Source: CAZIVP01 sp964542915
GTDB taxonomy: Bacteria; Calditrichota; Calditrichia; Calditrichales; Calditrichaceae
Direction: 5' to 3'
Assembly: GCA_964542915.1 (NCBI GenBank)
Contig: CAZIVP010000001.1
Coordinates: 186,001-250,000, forward strand
Length of the DNA: 64,000 bases
The notes beneath the pieces were generated by a model. The model was not told the origin of the DNA. It did not search any database and was given only the letters and a program-made list of their open reading frames with translations. Shown here piece after piece: positions 1 through 7,313 of this stretch (positions within the stretch are counted from its first letter, which is position 1; the number at the start of each line of letters is the position of its first letter). A program made the position numbers and the translations under genes.

Positions 1-192
1 CATGCCATTGATCCGCAAATATTTGCCCATTTACCGGATCAGCCGGTTTTCTCGATTATCGATGCTTACCTGAAATTGGCGGCGGAGGGGCATCGCATCG
101 GCGCATTTAAAGGCGATGATTATCGCTGGATGGATGTGGGCCGTAAAGAAAATCTCGAAGAAGCCGCCCGATTTTTATCCCTAATATCATAA
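1..192 (+). CDS. Sugar nucleotidyltransferase, C-terminal fragment
   Basis: The window opens inside this gene; 63 codons are read in frame 1 before the TAA stop. The segment HRIGAFKGDDYRWMDVGRKEN matches the C-terminal end of the NTP-transferase fold of glucose-1-phosphate or mannose-1-phosphate nucleotidyltransferases, where W-x-D-V-G closes the sugar-binding side of the active site before a final helix. These enzymes make nucleotide-activated sugars for envelope polysaccharides. The N-terminal nucleotide-binding loop lies outside the window, so the exact substrate cannot be named. It converges on the mechanosensitive channel gene with only 14 bases between stop codons. Confidence 0.75.
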   Translation, partial: HAIDPQIFAHLPDQPVFSIIDAYLKLAAEGHRIGAFKGDDYRWMDVGRKENLEEAARFLSLIS

Positions 193-206
193 TAACAAAG
201 CGAAGC

Positions 207-1439
207 TCAATTTCCGGCCGGTTTGCTCAGTTGTATAAAATCACTTCCGGTGGGATGCTGGTAAATCCGCAGATCGAAATAGGGAATCATCGCCAGCAGA
301 TGGTCAAAAAAATCGGCCTGAATTTGCTCGTAATAAACCCAGCGCGTTTCATTGGCGAAAAAGTAAATTTCGATGGGCAAGCCGTCCGGCCCCGGCGGCA
401 ACTGGCGTACCATGTGCGTCAAGCGGTTATTGACGCGCGGATGGCTTTGGATGTAGGCATCGATATAGGCCCGGAAAGTACCGATATTGGTCAAGCGGCG
501 TCCGTTTACCAGGGTGTTGCTGTCGATATTATGTTCCCGGTTGTACTGATCCAATTCCGCTTTCTTGCGATCGAGATAGTCCCGGATCAGCCGGATGCCC
601 CGCAGTTCTTCGATCATGGCTTCATCTAAAAAATTAATGCTGTTTTGATCGATATAAATGGCGCGTTTAATCCGGCGCCCGCCGGCCAGCATTATGCCGC
701 GCCAATTTTTTATGGATTCTTCGGTTAACTTGTGGGTGGGGATGGATATGATCGTTTTATCCCAGTTTTGCACTTTAAGCGTGTGGAGGGCGATATCCAC
801 CACTTCTCCGTCGGCGCCGTAATTGGGCATTTCGATCCAGTCGCCCACCCGCACGAGATCATAACCGGCGAGCTGGATGCCCGCCACAAGTGAGAGGATG
901 GTATCCCTGAAAATGAGGAGGACAACCGCGGTCAGGGCGCCGATACCACTCAATAAAACCCAGGGCGACTGCCCGGTTAACAGTCCGATGCCTACGATTA
1001 TGGTGATGATGTATAAAATGATGATTATAACCTGAATATAACCTTTAATCGGTCGTTGGCGGGCTATGGGACGGGTTTCGTAATAGCGGTTTATAACATT
1101 CAGAAACGCTGTGGCGCTCCGCAGAGCGACCCAGAGAATGAGTAGTTGACAAACTCCTTTAATGATTTCTGCGGCGCCGTTAAACGCAAATGAAAAAGTA
1201 TAAAGGATCAGCAGGGGCGCAAAAAAAGACAGGCGTTTTAGCAGGGGACTATCGACAACAAAATCATCAAAATTGGTTTTACTCCGACGGGCAACTCGGG
1301 TAATGATTTGTACGATTATTTTGTTCGTTAGATAAAAGGCCAGATAACTGAGAATGACAATCAGCGCTGAATAAATAATGTATGCAAAATGCGGATATTG
1401 TTGCAGCCATGCAGTGATTTTTGTAAGTAGTGCTTCCAT
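207..1439 (-). CDS. MscS-family mechanosensitive ion channel, YbdG-like
   Basis: A 410-residue inner-membrane channel that would release solutes on hypo-osmotic shock. Five hydrophobic segments are visible: about residues 18-45, 70-90, 93-112, 133-155 and 160-190. The last, rich in Gly and Ala, is the pore-lining helix. It is followed by the soluble beta domain with the signature VRVGDWIEMP and a long C-terminal cytoplasmic region. The length and the absence of a large periplasmic N-terminal domain match the YbdG miniconductance subfamily (about 415 residues in Escherichia coli) better than MscS itself (about 286). A TTAGGT element about 8 bases upstream can serve as ribosome binding site. 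It lies 8 bases after the S51 peptidase gene, so the two are probably co-transcribed. Confidence 0.88.
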   Translation of the reverse strand: MEALLTKITAWLQQYPHFAYIIYSALIVILSYLAFYLTNKIIVQIITRVARRSKTNFDDFVVDSPLLKRLSFFAPLLILYTFSFAFNGAAEIIKGVCQLLILWVALRSATAFLNVINRYYETRPIARQRPIKGYIQVIIIILYIITIIVGIGLLTGQSPWVLLSGIGALTAVVLLIFRDTILSLVAGIQLAGYDLVRVGDWIEMPNYGADGEVVDIALHTLKVQNWDKTIISIPTHKLTEESIKNWRGIMLAGGRRIKRAIYIDQNSINFLDEAMIEELRGIRLIRDYLDRKKAELDQYNREHNIDSNTLVNGRRLTNIGTFRAYIDAYIQSHPRVNNRLTHMVRQLPPGPDGLPIEIYFFANETRWVYYEQIQADFFDHLLAMIPYFDLRIYQHPTGSDFIQLSKPAGN

Positions 1440-1447
1440 GGGGCGAC

Positions 1448-2212
1448 CTAATCTTTGTATTCCCGCGATTCCATATTCATGTCCTCCTGTGGGACGGCAT
1501 TATTTAGGCTATGCGTCCGGGGCATGATTAAATTTTCGCGCATAGCTTCTCCATCCATAAAAAATTCGTGGAGCGGCCGGTTGAAAGCCTCCACGGAATA
1601 GTCCGGGTAATACACCATGACGCCCCGAAAAGGAATCCCTAGTCCATTTACCTGGTGGGTCAGGCCGGCGAGATTATGCTTGAGCTTAGACCAATTCTGC
1701 TTTTCGTCGTGAACGTCGATTACCAGAGGCAACAGCTTTAATGTTTCAAACGGTTTGTCGCCGTCCGGTTTCTCGAAGCCATACAGACCTAATTGGATGG
1801 CGCCGGCTGAAACGCCGATAATCTGTTTGCCTGCATAATAAGCGTTGACGATATCATCACCCATACCCGTCTGTTTCATAACATGCCAACCCTTGTATAC
1901 ATCGCCGCCCGCTAAAAGAATGATATCGGCCTCCTTAAGTTCATTCCGGCTTCTCTTATCGAACTCCGAAGAAATCATTGTGCAGTTTTCAATTCCAACG
2001 TTATGCATGGCGAGTTTAAACATTTCAAAAAAGGCGGGCTCGTCGTTGTTGGAAGCGCCAATGTAAGCGGCTTTGAGCCTGTTCGGGTTTTCATTTAGCA
2101 GATACCGTTCCAGTAACCATTCATTTGACACAGGCATGAGTAACGGCTGGCTGTCTGCCAGGAGAAGAATGGGTTGCATTGTCGAATCGCGTTTACCTCC
2201 CATAAAGAACAT
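1448..2212 (-). CDS. Peptidase S51 family protein (dipeptidase E / cyanophycinase-like)
   Basis: A 254-residue cytoplasmic protein of the class-I glutamine-amidotransferase-like fold. The nucleophile-elbow motif GVSAGA (around residue 137) carries the family's catalytic Ser, and a preceding strand reads IILLAGGDVYKG, which resembles the substrate-binding glycine loop. A His in VIDVHDE is a candidate for the triad. Family members cleave aspartyl dipeptides or cyanophycin; substrate cannot be decided here. The start is uncertain: ATG at 2212, at 2203, or at 2179. The last gives a conventional N-terminus (MQPILLLAD) and lies after a GGGAGG, although with a long spacing. It is the first gene of a likely two-gene operon with the MscS-type channel. 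Confidence 0.75.
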   Translation of the reverse strand: MFFMGGKRDSTMQPILLLADSQPLLMPVSNEWLLERYLLNENPNRLKAAYIGASNNDEPAFFEMFKLAMHNVGIENCTMISSEFDKRSRNELKEADIILLAGGDVYKGWHVMKQTGMGDDIVNAYYAGKQIIGVSAGAIQLGLYGFEKPDGDKPFETLKLLPLVIDVHDEKQNWSKLKHNLAGLTHQVNGLGIPFRGVMVYYPDYSVEAFNRPLHEFFMDGEAMRENLIMPRTHSLNNAVPQEDMNMESREYKD

Positions 2213-2665
2213 TACCGTGTTTCTCTAAATTCGCTTTTATTAACATTGCTTTTGAACCCAAATCCATTTTCTAAAATACAAAATTTTGTAATACTAAAAC
2301 AATACGAGAAGCGTCGTGCAGTTAAATTTATGCAGCCCCGGGCAGTTAATCAAACACCGTCCGGGAACTTATACATAATGATCCTATTAAATCAAAAAGT
2401 TAAACAATCCGAATACAATACTCGGCAGGCTTAAATTCCGAAAAGCTATAGCGTGTTCCCATCTCACCGTAACTTCTTTTCAGGAAGGCGGCTTATTTTG
2501 CTTTCGGTGCTGGCATATATATGCAGCTCGAACTTTGTTGATATGAGGAATAATAAGCCCCAGTAAAGCTATTTAATGAACAAAACTTTACAGGGAGTAT
2601 CCATGAAGTTAAATTTAAGTTTTGTCTTGATAGGCGTTACTGTGAACCTGATTTTAGGAGGTGAA
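2213..2665. other. Intergenic region upstream of the peroxiredoxin
   Basis: About 450 bases between the divergently transcribed S51 peptidase and PrxQ genes. It must hold promoters for both, but I cannot pick a convincing -35/-10 pair. The last 90 bases may be coding if the peroxiredoxin uses an upstream start. A 12-base perfect palindrome, GCATATATATGC, at 2513-2524 is the only clear symmetric element. An 86-codon open frame crosses the region, but it starts inside the peptidase gene and shows no recognisable protein features. Confidence 0.4.
2513..2524. promoter_or_regulatory. Perfect 12-base palindrome upstream of prxQ
   Basis: GCATATATATGC is self-complementary and lies about 50 bases before the first possible peroxiredoxin start and 140 before the favoured one. 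That is a plausible place for a repressor or activator site. No bound factor is known to me, and an AT-rich palindrome of this length can arise by chance. Confidence 0.25.
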
Positions 2666-3136
2666 ATGATAGAGAGAGGCGAGCCGGCTCCGGATTTTCA
2701 ACTCAAAGATTCGAAAGGAAATCAGCATCGGTTGAGCGATTATCGTGGGCGAACCGTCGTTCTTTTCTTCTACCCCAAAGATGGCACACCGGGTTGTACT
2801 GCGGAAGCCTGTAATTTGAGAGATCATTATGCAGAGCTTACGGAGCGCGGAATCGCCGTACTGGGCATAAGTTACGATGACTCGGCGTCGCACCGGGAAT
2901 TTGCCGATAAAAACAATTTACCGTTCCCGCTTCTGTCGGATACGGAAAAGAGGGTCTCTGAAAAATATGGCGCCAAATCCGGCTTGCTGGGGTATTTCTT
3001 TCCCAAACGCATCACATACATTATTAGTCCGGATGGCGTCATCATCGATCGTATTGAAAAGGTGAAGACCGATCAGCACGCGGCGCAAATCTTACAAAGG
3101 CTGGAACAAGTCGGCGTAAATCCTAACCATATCTGA
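2666..3136 (+). CDS. bcp: Thioredoxin-dependent peroxiredoxin, PrxQ/BCP type
   Basis: Reduces hydrogen peroxide and organic hydroperoxides using a peroxidatic Cys recycled by thioredoxin. The active-site stretch FYPKDGTPGCTAEAC shows the peroxidatic Cys in PGCT and the resolving Cys five residues later, the hallmark of the one-subunit PrxQ/BCP class. The start chosen (ATG 2666, MIERGEPAPDF) follows a strong AGGAGGTG by four bases and gives 156 residues, the normal family length. The frame is open upstream: ATG at 2576 and ATG at 2603 (after GGGAG) would add a hydrophobic leader (MKLNLSFVLIGVTVNLIL) resembling a signal peptide or anchor. A longer exported form is therefore possible. It appears monocistronic. 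Confidence 0.9.
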   Translation: MIERGEPAPDFQLKDSKGNQHRLSDYRGRTVVLFFYPKDGTPGCTAEACNLRDHYAELTERGIAVLGISYDDSASHREFADKNNLPFPLLSDTEKRVSEKYGAKSGLLGYFFPKRITYIISPDGVIIDRIEKVKTDQHAAQILQRLEQVGVNPNHI

Positions 3137-3265
3137 AAAGTTGGTTCATGGCAATTAATTTCATAATTTGCGAAGACTGTGGTCATCAGCGTCCAACGAC
3201 AAACTCGTGAATCACGAAAAAGGCTTTTTGTTAAAGGAAGATAAAAATTCATGTTAGGATAAGGC

Positions 3266-3297
3266 ATATGACATGAAAGTACTGTTGTATGTCGTAT
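3266..3297. promoter_or_regulatory. Interrupted inverted repeat upstream of hflK
   Basis: Arms ATATGACAT (3266-3274) and ATGTCGTAT (3289-3297) are complementary at eight of nine positions with a 14-base spacer, placed about 50 bases before the hflK start. The centre-to-centre distance of 23 bases puts both half-sites on roughly the same DNA face, as for a dimeric regulator. This is a candidate operator only. Confidence 0.25.
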
Positions 3298-3349
3298 AGA
3301 TAAAAGATCATCTTGTCATTTTCGAATCATATTAAAAAGGAGGTAATGG

Positions 3350-4342
3350 ATGAATCAAGGTTCTCAATTTGACCTGAATAACCTGAGACCGCCCAATATT
3401 TCCGGGAAGACCATCCGCTGGATTGTCGTCGGGATTATCGTGGTGATTTTCTTTTTTTCGAGTTGGTTTACGGTCAACCCGGAGGAAGTGGGTGTGGTGT
3501 TGAGACTCGGGGATTACAACCGAGTGGTCAATCCGGGATTGCGTTTTAAAATTCCATTCGGCATTGAATCGGTTTACAAGGTGCCGGTGCAGCGCCAGCT
3601 TAAACAGGAATTTGGTTTCCGAACGGCGGAAGCCGGCGTACGTACCCGTTATGCGGAGGATCGCTTAGAGAGTGAATCCCTCATGTTAACCGGCGATCTG
3701 AATGCGGCGCAGGTGGAATGGATCGTACAATATCGTGTTAACGATCCTTACAAGTTTTTATTTAAAGTACGCAATGCCCAGCAAACGTTCCGCGATATCA
3801 ACGAAGCGGTTATGCGTTTGATTGTGGGCGACCGTACCGTCAATGAAGTGCTGACGGTCGGCCGCCAGGATGTGGCCAATGAAGCCCAGATCAAAGTACA
3901 GGAACTGTGCGATAACTACGAAACCGGCATTCGCGTGGAGCAAATCGTTTTACAGGATGTGAATCCGCCGGATGAAGTGAAGCCTTCCTTTAACGAAGTG
4001 AACGAGGCCCAACAGGAGAGAGAAAAATTAATCAACCAGGCGCGCTCGGAATATAACCGCGTTATCCCCAAAGCGCGTGGTCAGGCTCAACGTGCCATTC
4101 AGGAAGCCCGCGGTTATGCTACACAACGTATAAACAATGCCCGCGGCGAGGCGGCGCGTTTTAACGCCTTGTACAGAGCATTCCTGAAAGCGCCGGAAGT
4201 AACGCGGCAACGTCTGTATTTGGAAACGCTGGACAGCGTGCTTACCAAAGTCGGTAAAAAGTTGATCACGGATGATAAAGCGACGGGCATCCTGCCGCTG
4301 TTTCAATATGACAAAGGAGGCTTTAAAGATGGGCAAAAATAA
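3350..4342 (+). CDS. hflK: FtsH-modulating protein HflK (SPFH family)
   Basis: A 330-residue membrane protein with a short cytoplasmic tail, one transmembrane helix at about residues 23-45 (WIVVGIIVVIFFFSSWFTV) and a periplasmic SPFH/band-7 domain beginning VNPEEVGVVLRLG. A long alanine/arginine-rich helical region follows (QARSEYNRVIPKARGQAQ). With HflC it forms the large cage that surrounds and restrains the FtsH protease in the inner membrane. A strong AAGGAGG lies 7 bases before the ATG. The 3' end overlaps the hflC start by 14 bases, and the hflC ribosome binding site lies inside hflK, so translation is probably coupled. No ftsH is present in the window. Confidence 0.93.
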   Translation: MNQGSQFDLNNLRPPNISGKTIRWIVVGIIVVIFFFSSWFTVNPEEVGVVLRLGDYNRVVNPGLRFKIPFGIESVYKVPVQRQLKQEFGFRTAEAGVRTRYAEDRLESESLMLTGDLNAAQVEWIVQYRVNDPYKFLFKVRNAQQTFRDINEAVMRLIVGDRTVNEVLTVGRQDVANEAQIKVQELCDNYETGIRVEQIVLQDVNPPDEVKPSFNEVNEAQQEREKLINQARSEYNRVIPKARGQAQRAIQEARGYATQRINNARGEAARFNALYRAFLKAPEVTRQRLYLETLDSVLTKVGKKLITDDKATGILPLFQYDKGGFKDGQK

Positions 4343-5285
4343 AATTATCGCAGGAATTGTCGTTCTGCTCGCTTTGATTGTATTTTTCTCTTCGGCATAT
4401 ATCGTTAATGAAACCCAGCAGGTGATCATTACACAGTTCGGCGATCCCGTCGGCGGTGCTGTCACCGAACCGGGACTGCATTTTAAGCTGCCGATCATCC
4501 AGGATGCACACTTTTTTGAGAAGCGATTCTTGGAATGGGACGGCGACGAGAATCAGGTACCGACGAGCGACAAACGATTTATCTGGGTGGATACATACGC
4601 ACGTTGGCAAATCGAAAGTCCTTTGCTTTTTTACCAGCGCGTGAGGGATGAACGCGGCGCCCAGGCCCGTTTGGATGACATTCTCGACGGCGAAACCCGT
4701 AACGTCATTGCCAATCATCCGCTGGTGGAAATCGTGCGCAGCACCAACCGCACGCCAATAGCCGTGCTGGATACCATTGATAAAGACGAAGAGCTTGAAG
4801 AAGTATTTCCGGAGATTGGATTCGGTAGGGATAGTCTAACACGGGTTATCCTTGAGAAAGCATCGGAACGAACGAAAGAGTTGGGTATATTGCTATTGGA
4901 CTTACGTTTTAAACGCATTAATTATGTCGAAGAAGTTCAGCAGAAAATTTATGAACGCATGATCACCGAACGAAAACGTATCGCCGACAAATACCGCTCC
5001 GAAGGCCAGGGCGAAGCATCCAAAATTCTCGGTCGAAAAGAACGGGATTTAAAAGAGATACAGTCGGAAGCATATCGCAAAGCGGAAGAGATTCGCGGCG
5101 ATGCCGACGCTCAGGCTACAGCCATTTATGCCCAGGCTTATAATCGTTCAACGAGCTCGCGCAGTTTTTACAAGTTTCTTAAAACATTGGAAACCTATGA
5201 GACCACGTTTTCCGAAAGAGACTGGTTGATTCTTTCCACCGAAAGTGATTTTTACAAACTGCTTGAAAATCAGCGCGCTCAGTAA
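4329..5285 (+). CDS. hflC: FtsH-modulating protein HflC (SPFH family)
   Basis: Partner of HflK in the SPFH cage around FtsH. It is a 318-residue protein with one N-terminal transmembrane helix (IIAGIVVLLALIVFFSS), then an SPFH domain starting VNETQQVIITQFGDP, and a helical C-terminal region rich in Ala, Glu and Arg. I chose ATG 4329 (MGKNKIIAG) because AGGAGG precedes it by 8 bases; an open frame continues 57 bases upstream inside hflK but lacks HflC features. Length is close to the usual 310-335. A strong terminator follows within 20 bases, so the operon ends here. Confidence 0.93.
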   Translation: MGKNKIIAGIVVLLALIVFFSSAYIVNETQQVIITQFGDPVGGAVTEPGLHFKLPIIQDAHFFEKRFLEWDGDENQVPTSDKRFIWVDTYARWQIESPLLFYQRVRDERGAQARLDDILDGETRNVIANHPLVEIVRSTNRTPIAVLDTIDKDEELEEVFPEIGFGRDSLTRVILEKASERTKELGILLLDLRFKRINYVEEVQQKIYERMITERKRIADKYRSEGQGEASKILGRKERDLKEIQSEAYRKAEEIRGDADAQATAIYAQAYNRSTSSRSFYKFLKTLETYETTFSERDWLILSTESDFYKLLENQRAQ

Positions 5286-5300
5286 CGCAATCTAAAATTA

Positions 5301-5343
5301 AAAAGCCGGAAGTCGCTTAATAGCGCTCTTTCCGGCTTTTTTT
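5301..5343. terminator. Bidirectional intrinsic terminator between hflC and ferritin genes
   Basis: Arms AAAAGCCGGAA and TTCCGGCTTTT form an 11-base perfect stem around an 18-base interior, with T-runs on the 3' side in both directions. It lies between two converging genes and can end transcription of both hflKC (plus) and the ferritin gene (minus). Confidence 0.9.
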
Positions 5344-5363
5344 ACTGTTACTGTTTTTTTGTA

Positions 5364-5864
5364 CTATTCGTCAGTGCCGCTCCGTTGCCCCATCTTTTGA
5401 TCTAACATAAACAGAGCCGAAGGATTGTCGCCAACCTGCTTTAAGCGCTGAATGATCTCGTTGGCCGTTTTTTCCTCTTCTACCTGTTCTTCTATAAACC
5501 ACTGCAATTCGATTTGCGCCGGATAATCGTTTTCTTTCAGGGCCAGTTCGTATAATTCATTGATGGATTTCGTTACAAATTTTTCGTGTTCGAAGGCGTG
5601 TTCGAACATATCCAGAATAGATTTGAACTCGCCTTTGGGCTTTTCAATGGCGTCGAACCGGACGCGGCCGTTGCGATCATTCACGAAATTATAGATCCGC
5701 ATGGCGTGCTCATGTTCTTCCGTACTCTGTTTGAGCATCCAGTGGGCGCAACCCGGCATATCGATCGATTCGCAATAAGCCGCCATGGCAAGATAGTAAT
5801 ACTCCGAAAACAACTCTTTGCGGATCTGTTCATTCAGGGCCTTTTCCATTTTTTCTGACATCAT
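5364..5864 (-). CDS. ftnA: Non-haem bacterial ferritin
   Basis: Iron-storage protein that oxidises ferrous iron and stores it as a mineral core in a 24-subunit cytoplasmic shell. The four-helix ferritin fold is evident. Ferroxidase ligands appear as Glu in KELFSEYYY, the EEHEHA motif with Glu and His, and the later EEQVEEE motif with Gln and Glu. At 166 residues it matches FtnA-type ferritins, and it lacks the Met haem ligand context of bacterioferritin. ATG 5864 is supported by TAGGAGG nine bases upstream; a second ATG follows directly. The open frame reaching to 6053 upstream has no ferritin similarity and is probably 5' leader. Confidence 0.94.
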   Translation of the reverse strand: MMSEKMEKALNEQIRKELFSEYYYLAMAAYCESIDMPGCAHWMLKQSTEEHEHAMRIYNFVNDRNGRVRFDAIEKPKGEFKSILDMFEHAFEHEKFVTKSINELYELALKENDYPAQIELQWFIEEQVEEEKTANEIIQRLKQVGDNPSALFMLDQKMGQRSGTDE

Positions 5865-5950
5865 AGCGCGGTTCCTCCTAAGATTGTGTTTAGCGTTCGT
5901 TCGATATAACAATATAGAAGAGAATAAATATTTCTTTCCACTATTTGCAA

Positions 5951-6016
5951 ATGAAAACAAAGGAGAAGGTGGACCGGAATCAAAATCCGGAACAGGCCCG
6001 TCCGGATTGTTTTCAT
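5951..6016. repeat. Inverted repeat with an internal stem, upstream of ferritin
   Basis: ATGAAAACAA at 5951-5960 is the exact reverse complement of TTGTTTTCAT at 6007-6016. Between them, CCGGA and TCCGG (5974-5990) form a second small stem. The element begins about 87 bases upstream of the ferritin start and could be part of its leader RNA on the minus strand, or a small transposon-like repeat. Function unknown. Confidence 0.4.
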
Positions 6017-6045
6017 AAGGCATTAAACAGCCTGTAACCCCTAAC

Positions 6046-6076
6046 CTGGCCAAGCCCGAATATCGGGAAAGGCCAG
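6046..6076. repeat. Compact hairpin with a symmetric internal loop
   Basis: CTGGCC (6046-6051) pairs with GGCCAG (6071-6076), and inside this CCCGA (6055-6059) pairs with TCGGG (6063-6067), leaving a 3x3 purine-rich internal loop and a three-base end loop. Eleven perfect pairs in 31 bases are unlikely by chance in this spacer. No T-run follows on either side, so it does not look like a terminator. Confidence 0.45.
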
Positions 6077-6161
6077 AACCAAATAAGTTAATAAATAATG
6101 CATTAAATGCTAAGGTATTTAGATCAATACCGTTATCTGCTTATTACCATTCTTTTCGCAC

Positions 6162-6224
6162 CGAAGGATCGGGATCTTCGAAAGGATCAACCAGGGAGTG
6201 CTCCTCCAAAGGAGTCCTTCGGAC
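6162..6224. repeat. Cluster of three adjacent small hairpins
   Basis: CGAAGGATC/GATCTTCG (6162-6180, one bulged base), CTCC-AAA-GGAG (6204-6214) and GTCC-TTC-GGAC (6214-6224) follow one another. The last two share a base at their junction. The pattern resembles dispersed structured intergenic repeats seen in many genomes. Whether copies exist elsewhere in this genome cannot be seen from the window. Confidence 0.35.
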
Positions 6225-6438
6225 CTTCAGGATTGACGAATTATTTTAAGGCCATTTGGGATAAGTAAAGTTTTCCAATTTCTGTCCAAATAAGAAGGAA
6301 TTTCACGACCGGTTACTAAATTATAGGACTCCCAATTCGAATAGATGATGGCTCTACTTTGGTTTGCCTTTTGCATGTTATTGTCCTATTATACGAACCC
6401 TTTGTGAGCAAATGGTAGATAAATCAACGGTTTAAACG

Positions 6439-7293
6439 ATGCATAAGAACAGTACATCGACAATATTACAAAAAGCACAGGAAGCCGTACAAAACGGCAA
6501 TTATGATTCGGCTCAAAACGAATATCTGAAGGCCTTAAAAGAGGCGACCCGAGCACGCGATAAAGCGATGATCTGGATGGAGTTGGCCTGGTTATTCTAT
6601 CGCCAGCAAGATTTTTCACGTACCCTGGAGGCTTTGGAAAACGTGGAGCGGTTCGATGAGCAATACGAATCGCGGGAGGAGATTTACCGCTTGAGAGGAT
6701 TTGCCTGTATCGGTTTAGCTCAATACGGCGATGCCATCGATGCCCTGGAGCAATCCCTGCGTATTGATCGCAATGCTCACAAACAGCAGTTTGCCATCTT
6801 CGAACTTGCCAAAGCGTATTTCATCCGAAAGAGATACGATCGCGCCGAACCCCTGCTGGAGGAAGTGGATGCGTTCTTTTACCAAAATAACAGGGAGTAC
6901 TGGCTGGCTATCCGGTTTTATAAAGGTTTTGTTCTCTATTACAATAAGAAAACGGCTGATGCGGAAAAAATTTTCGAGGAACTTCTTGAGCATGCGGAAG
7001 ATAAAAAACGCAAAGCGATGGGTTTGTACGGACTGGCATTCATTGCCTTCGATCATAATAACTGGCTTAAAACCATTAATCTTTGCGAAACCGTCATGAA
7101 CAATGACCCGGATTTCCCGGATAAAGAAACGGTGGGATTTTTAACGGCGGCATCCTTCCATAATCTGGGTCGCGATGACATTTTTGAGCAATATTATCAG
7201 CAATTAATTAAAATGTTTCCCGATGGACGTTACCGCAAGGAATTGGATAAGATTCGCAATCAAATTCAAAAAGCGGACAACGATAAAGATTAG
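6439..7293 (+). CDS. Tetratricopeptide repeat protein, cytoplasmic
   Basis: A 284-residue all-helical protein with roughly six TPR-like units. The best are near residues 8-40 (AQEAVQNGNYDSAQNEYLKAL), 44-72 and 80-108 (GFACIGLAQYGDAIDALEQSL), then 115-140 and 158-185. There is no signal peptide or membrane segment, so it is probably a cytoplasmic scaffold. It lies 20 bases before mfd and is probably co-transcribed with it, but nothing in the sequence links it to repair. Partner unknown. Confidence 0.8.
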   Translation: MHKNSTSTILQKAQEAVQNGNYDSAQNEYLKALKEATRARDKAMIWMELAWLFYRQQDFSRTLEALENVERFDEQYESREEIYRLRGFACIGLAQYGDAIDALEQSLRIDRNAHKQQFAIFELAKAYFIRKRYDRAEPLLEEVDAFFYQNNREYWLAIRFYKGFVLYYNKKTADAEKIFEELLEHAEDKKRKAMGLYGLAFIAFDHNNWLKTINLCETVMNNDPDFPDKETVGFLTAASFHNLGRDDIFEQYYQQLIKMFPDGRYRKELDKIRNQIQKADNDKD

Positions 7294-7313
7294 AAGATCA
7301 CGAATGCAGCATC

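Larger units (their letters stand above)
5865..6438. other. Gene-free region with several short hairpins
   Basis: About 570 bases between the divergent ferritin and TPR genes with no credible coding frame. It must include both promoters. Unlike other spacers in the window, it contains at least four short perfect inverted repeats, listed separately. It may be a structured untranslated leader, a small RNA locus or a degenerate dispersed repeat; the sequence alone does not decide. Confidence 0.5.

Noticed and set aside
2174..2434. An 86-codon open frame upstream of the peroxiredoxin
   Set aside because: It begins inside the S51 peptidase gene on the opposite strand, has no ribosome binding site and its amino acid composition looks non-coding.
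5865..6053. N-terminal extension of the ferritin reading frame
   Set aside because: The extension is proline- and serine-rich without ferritin features, and the TAGGAGG before ATG 5864 gives a normal ferritin.
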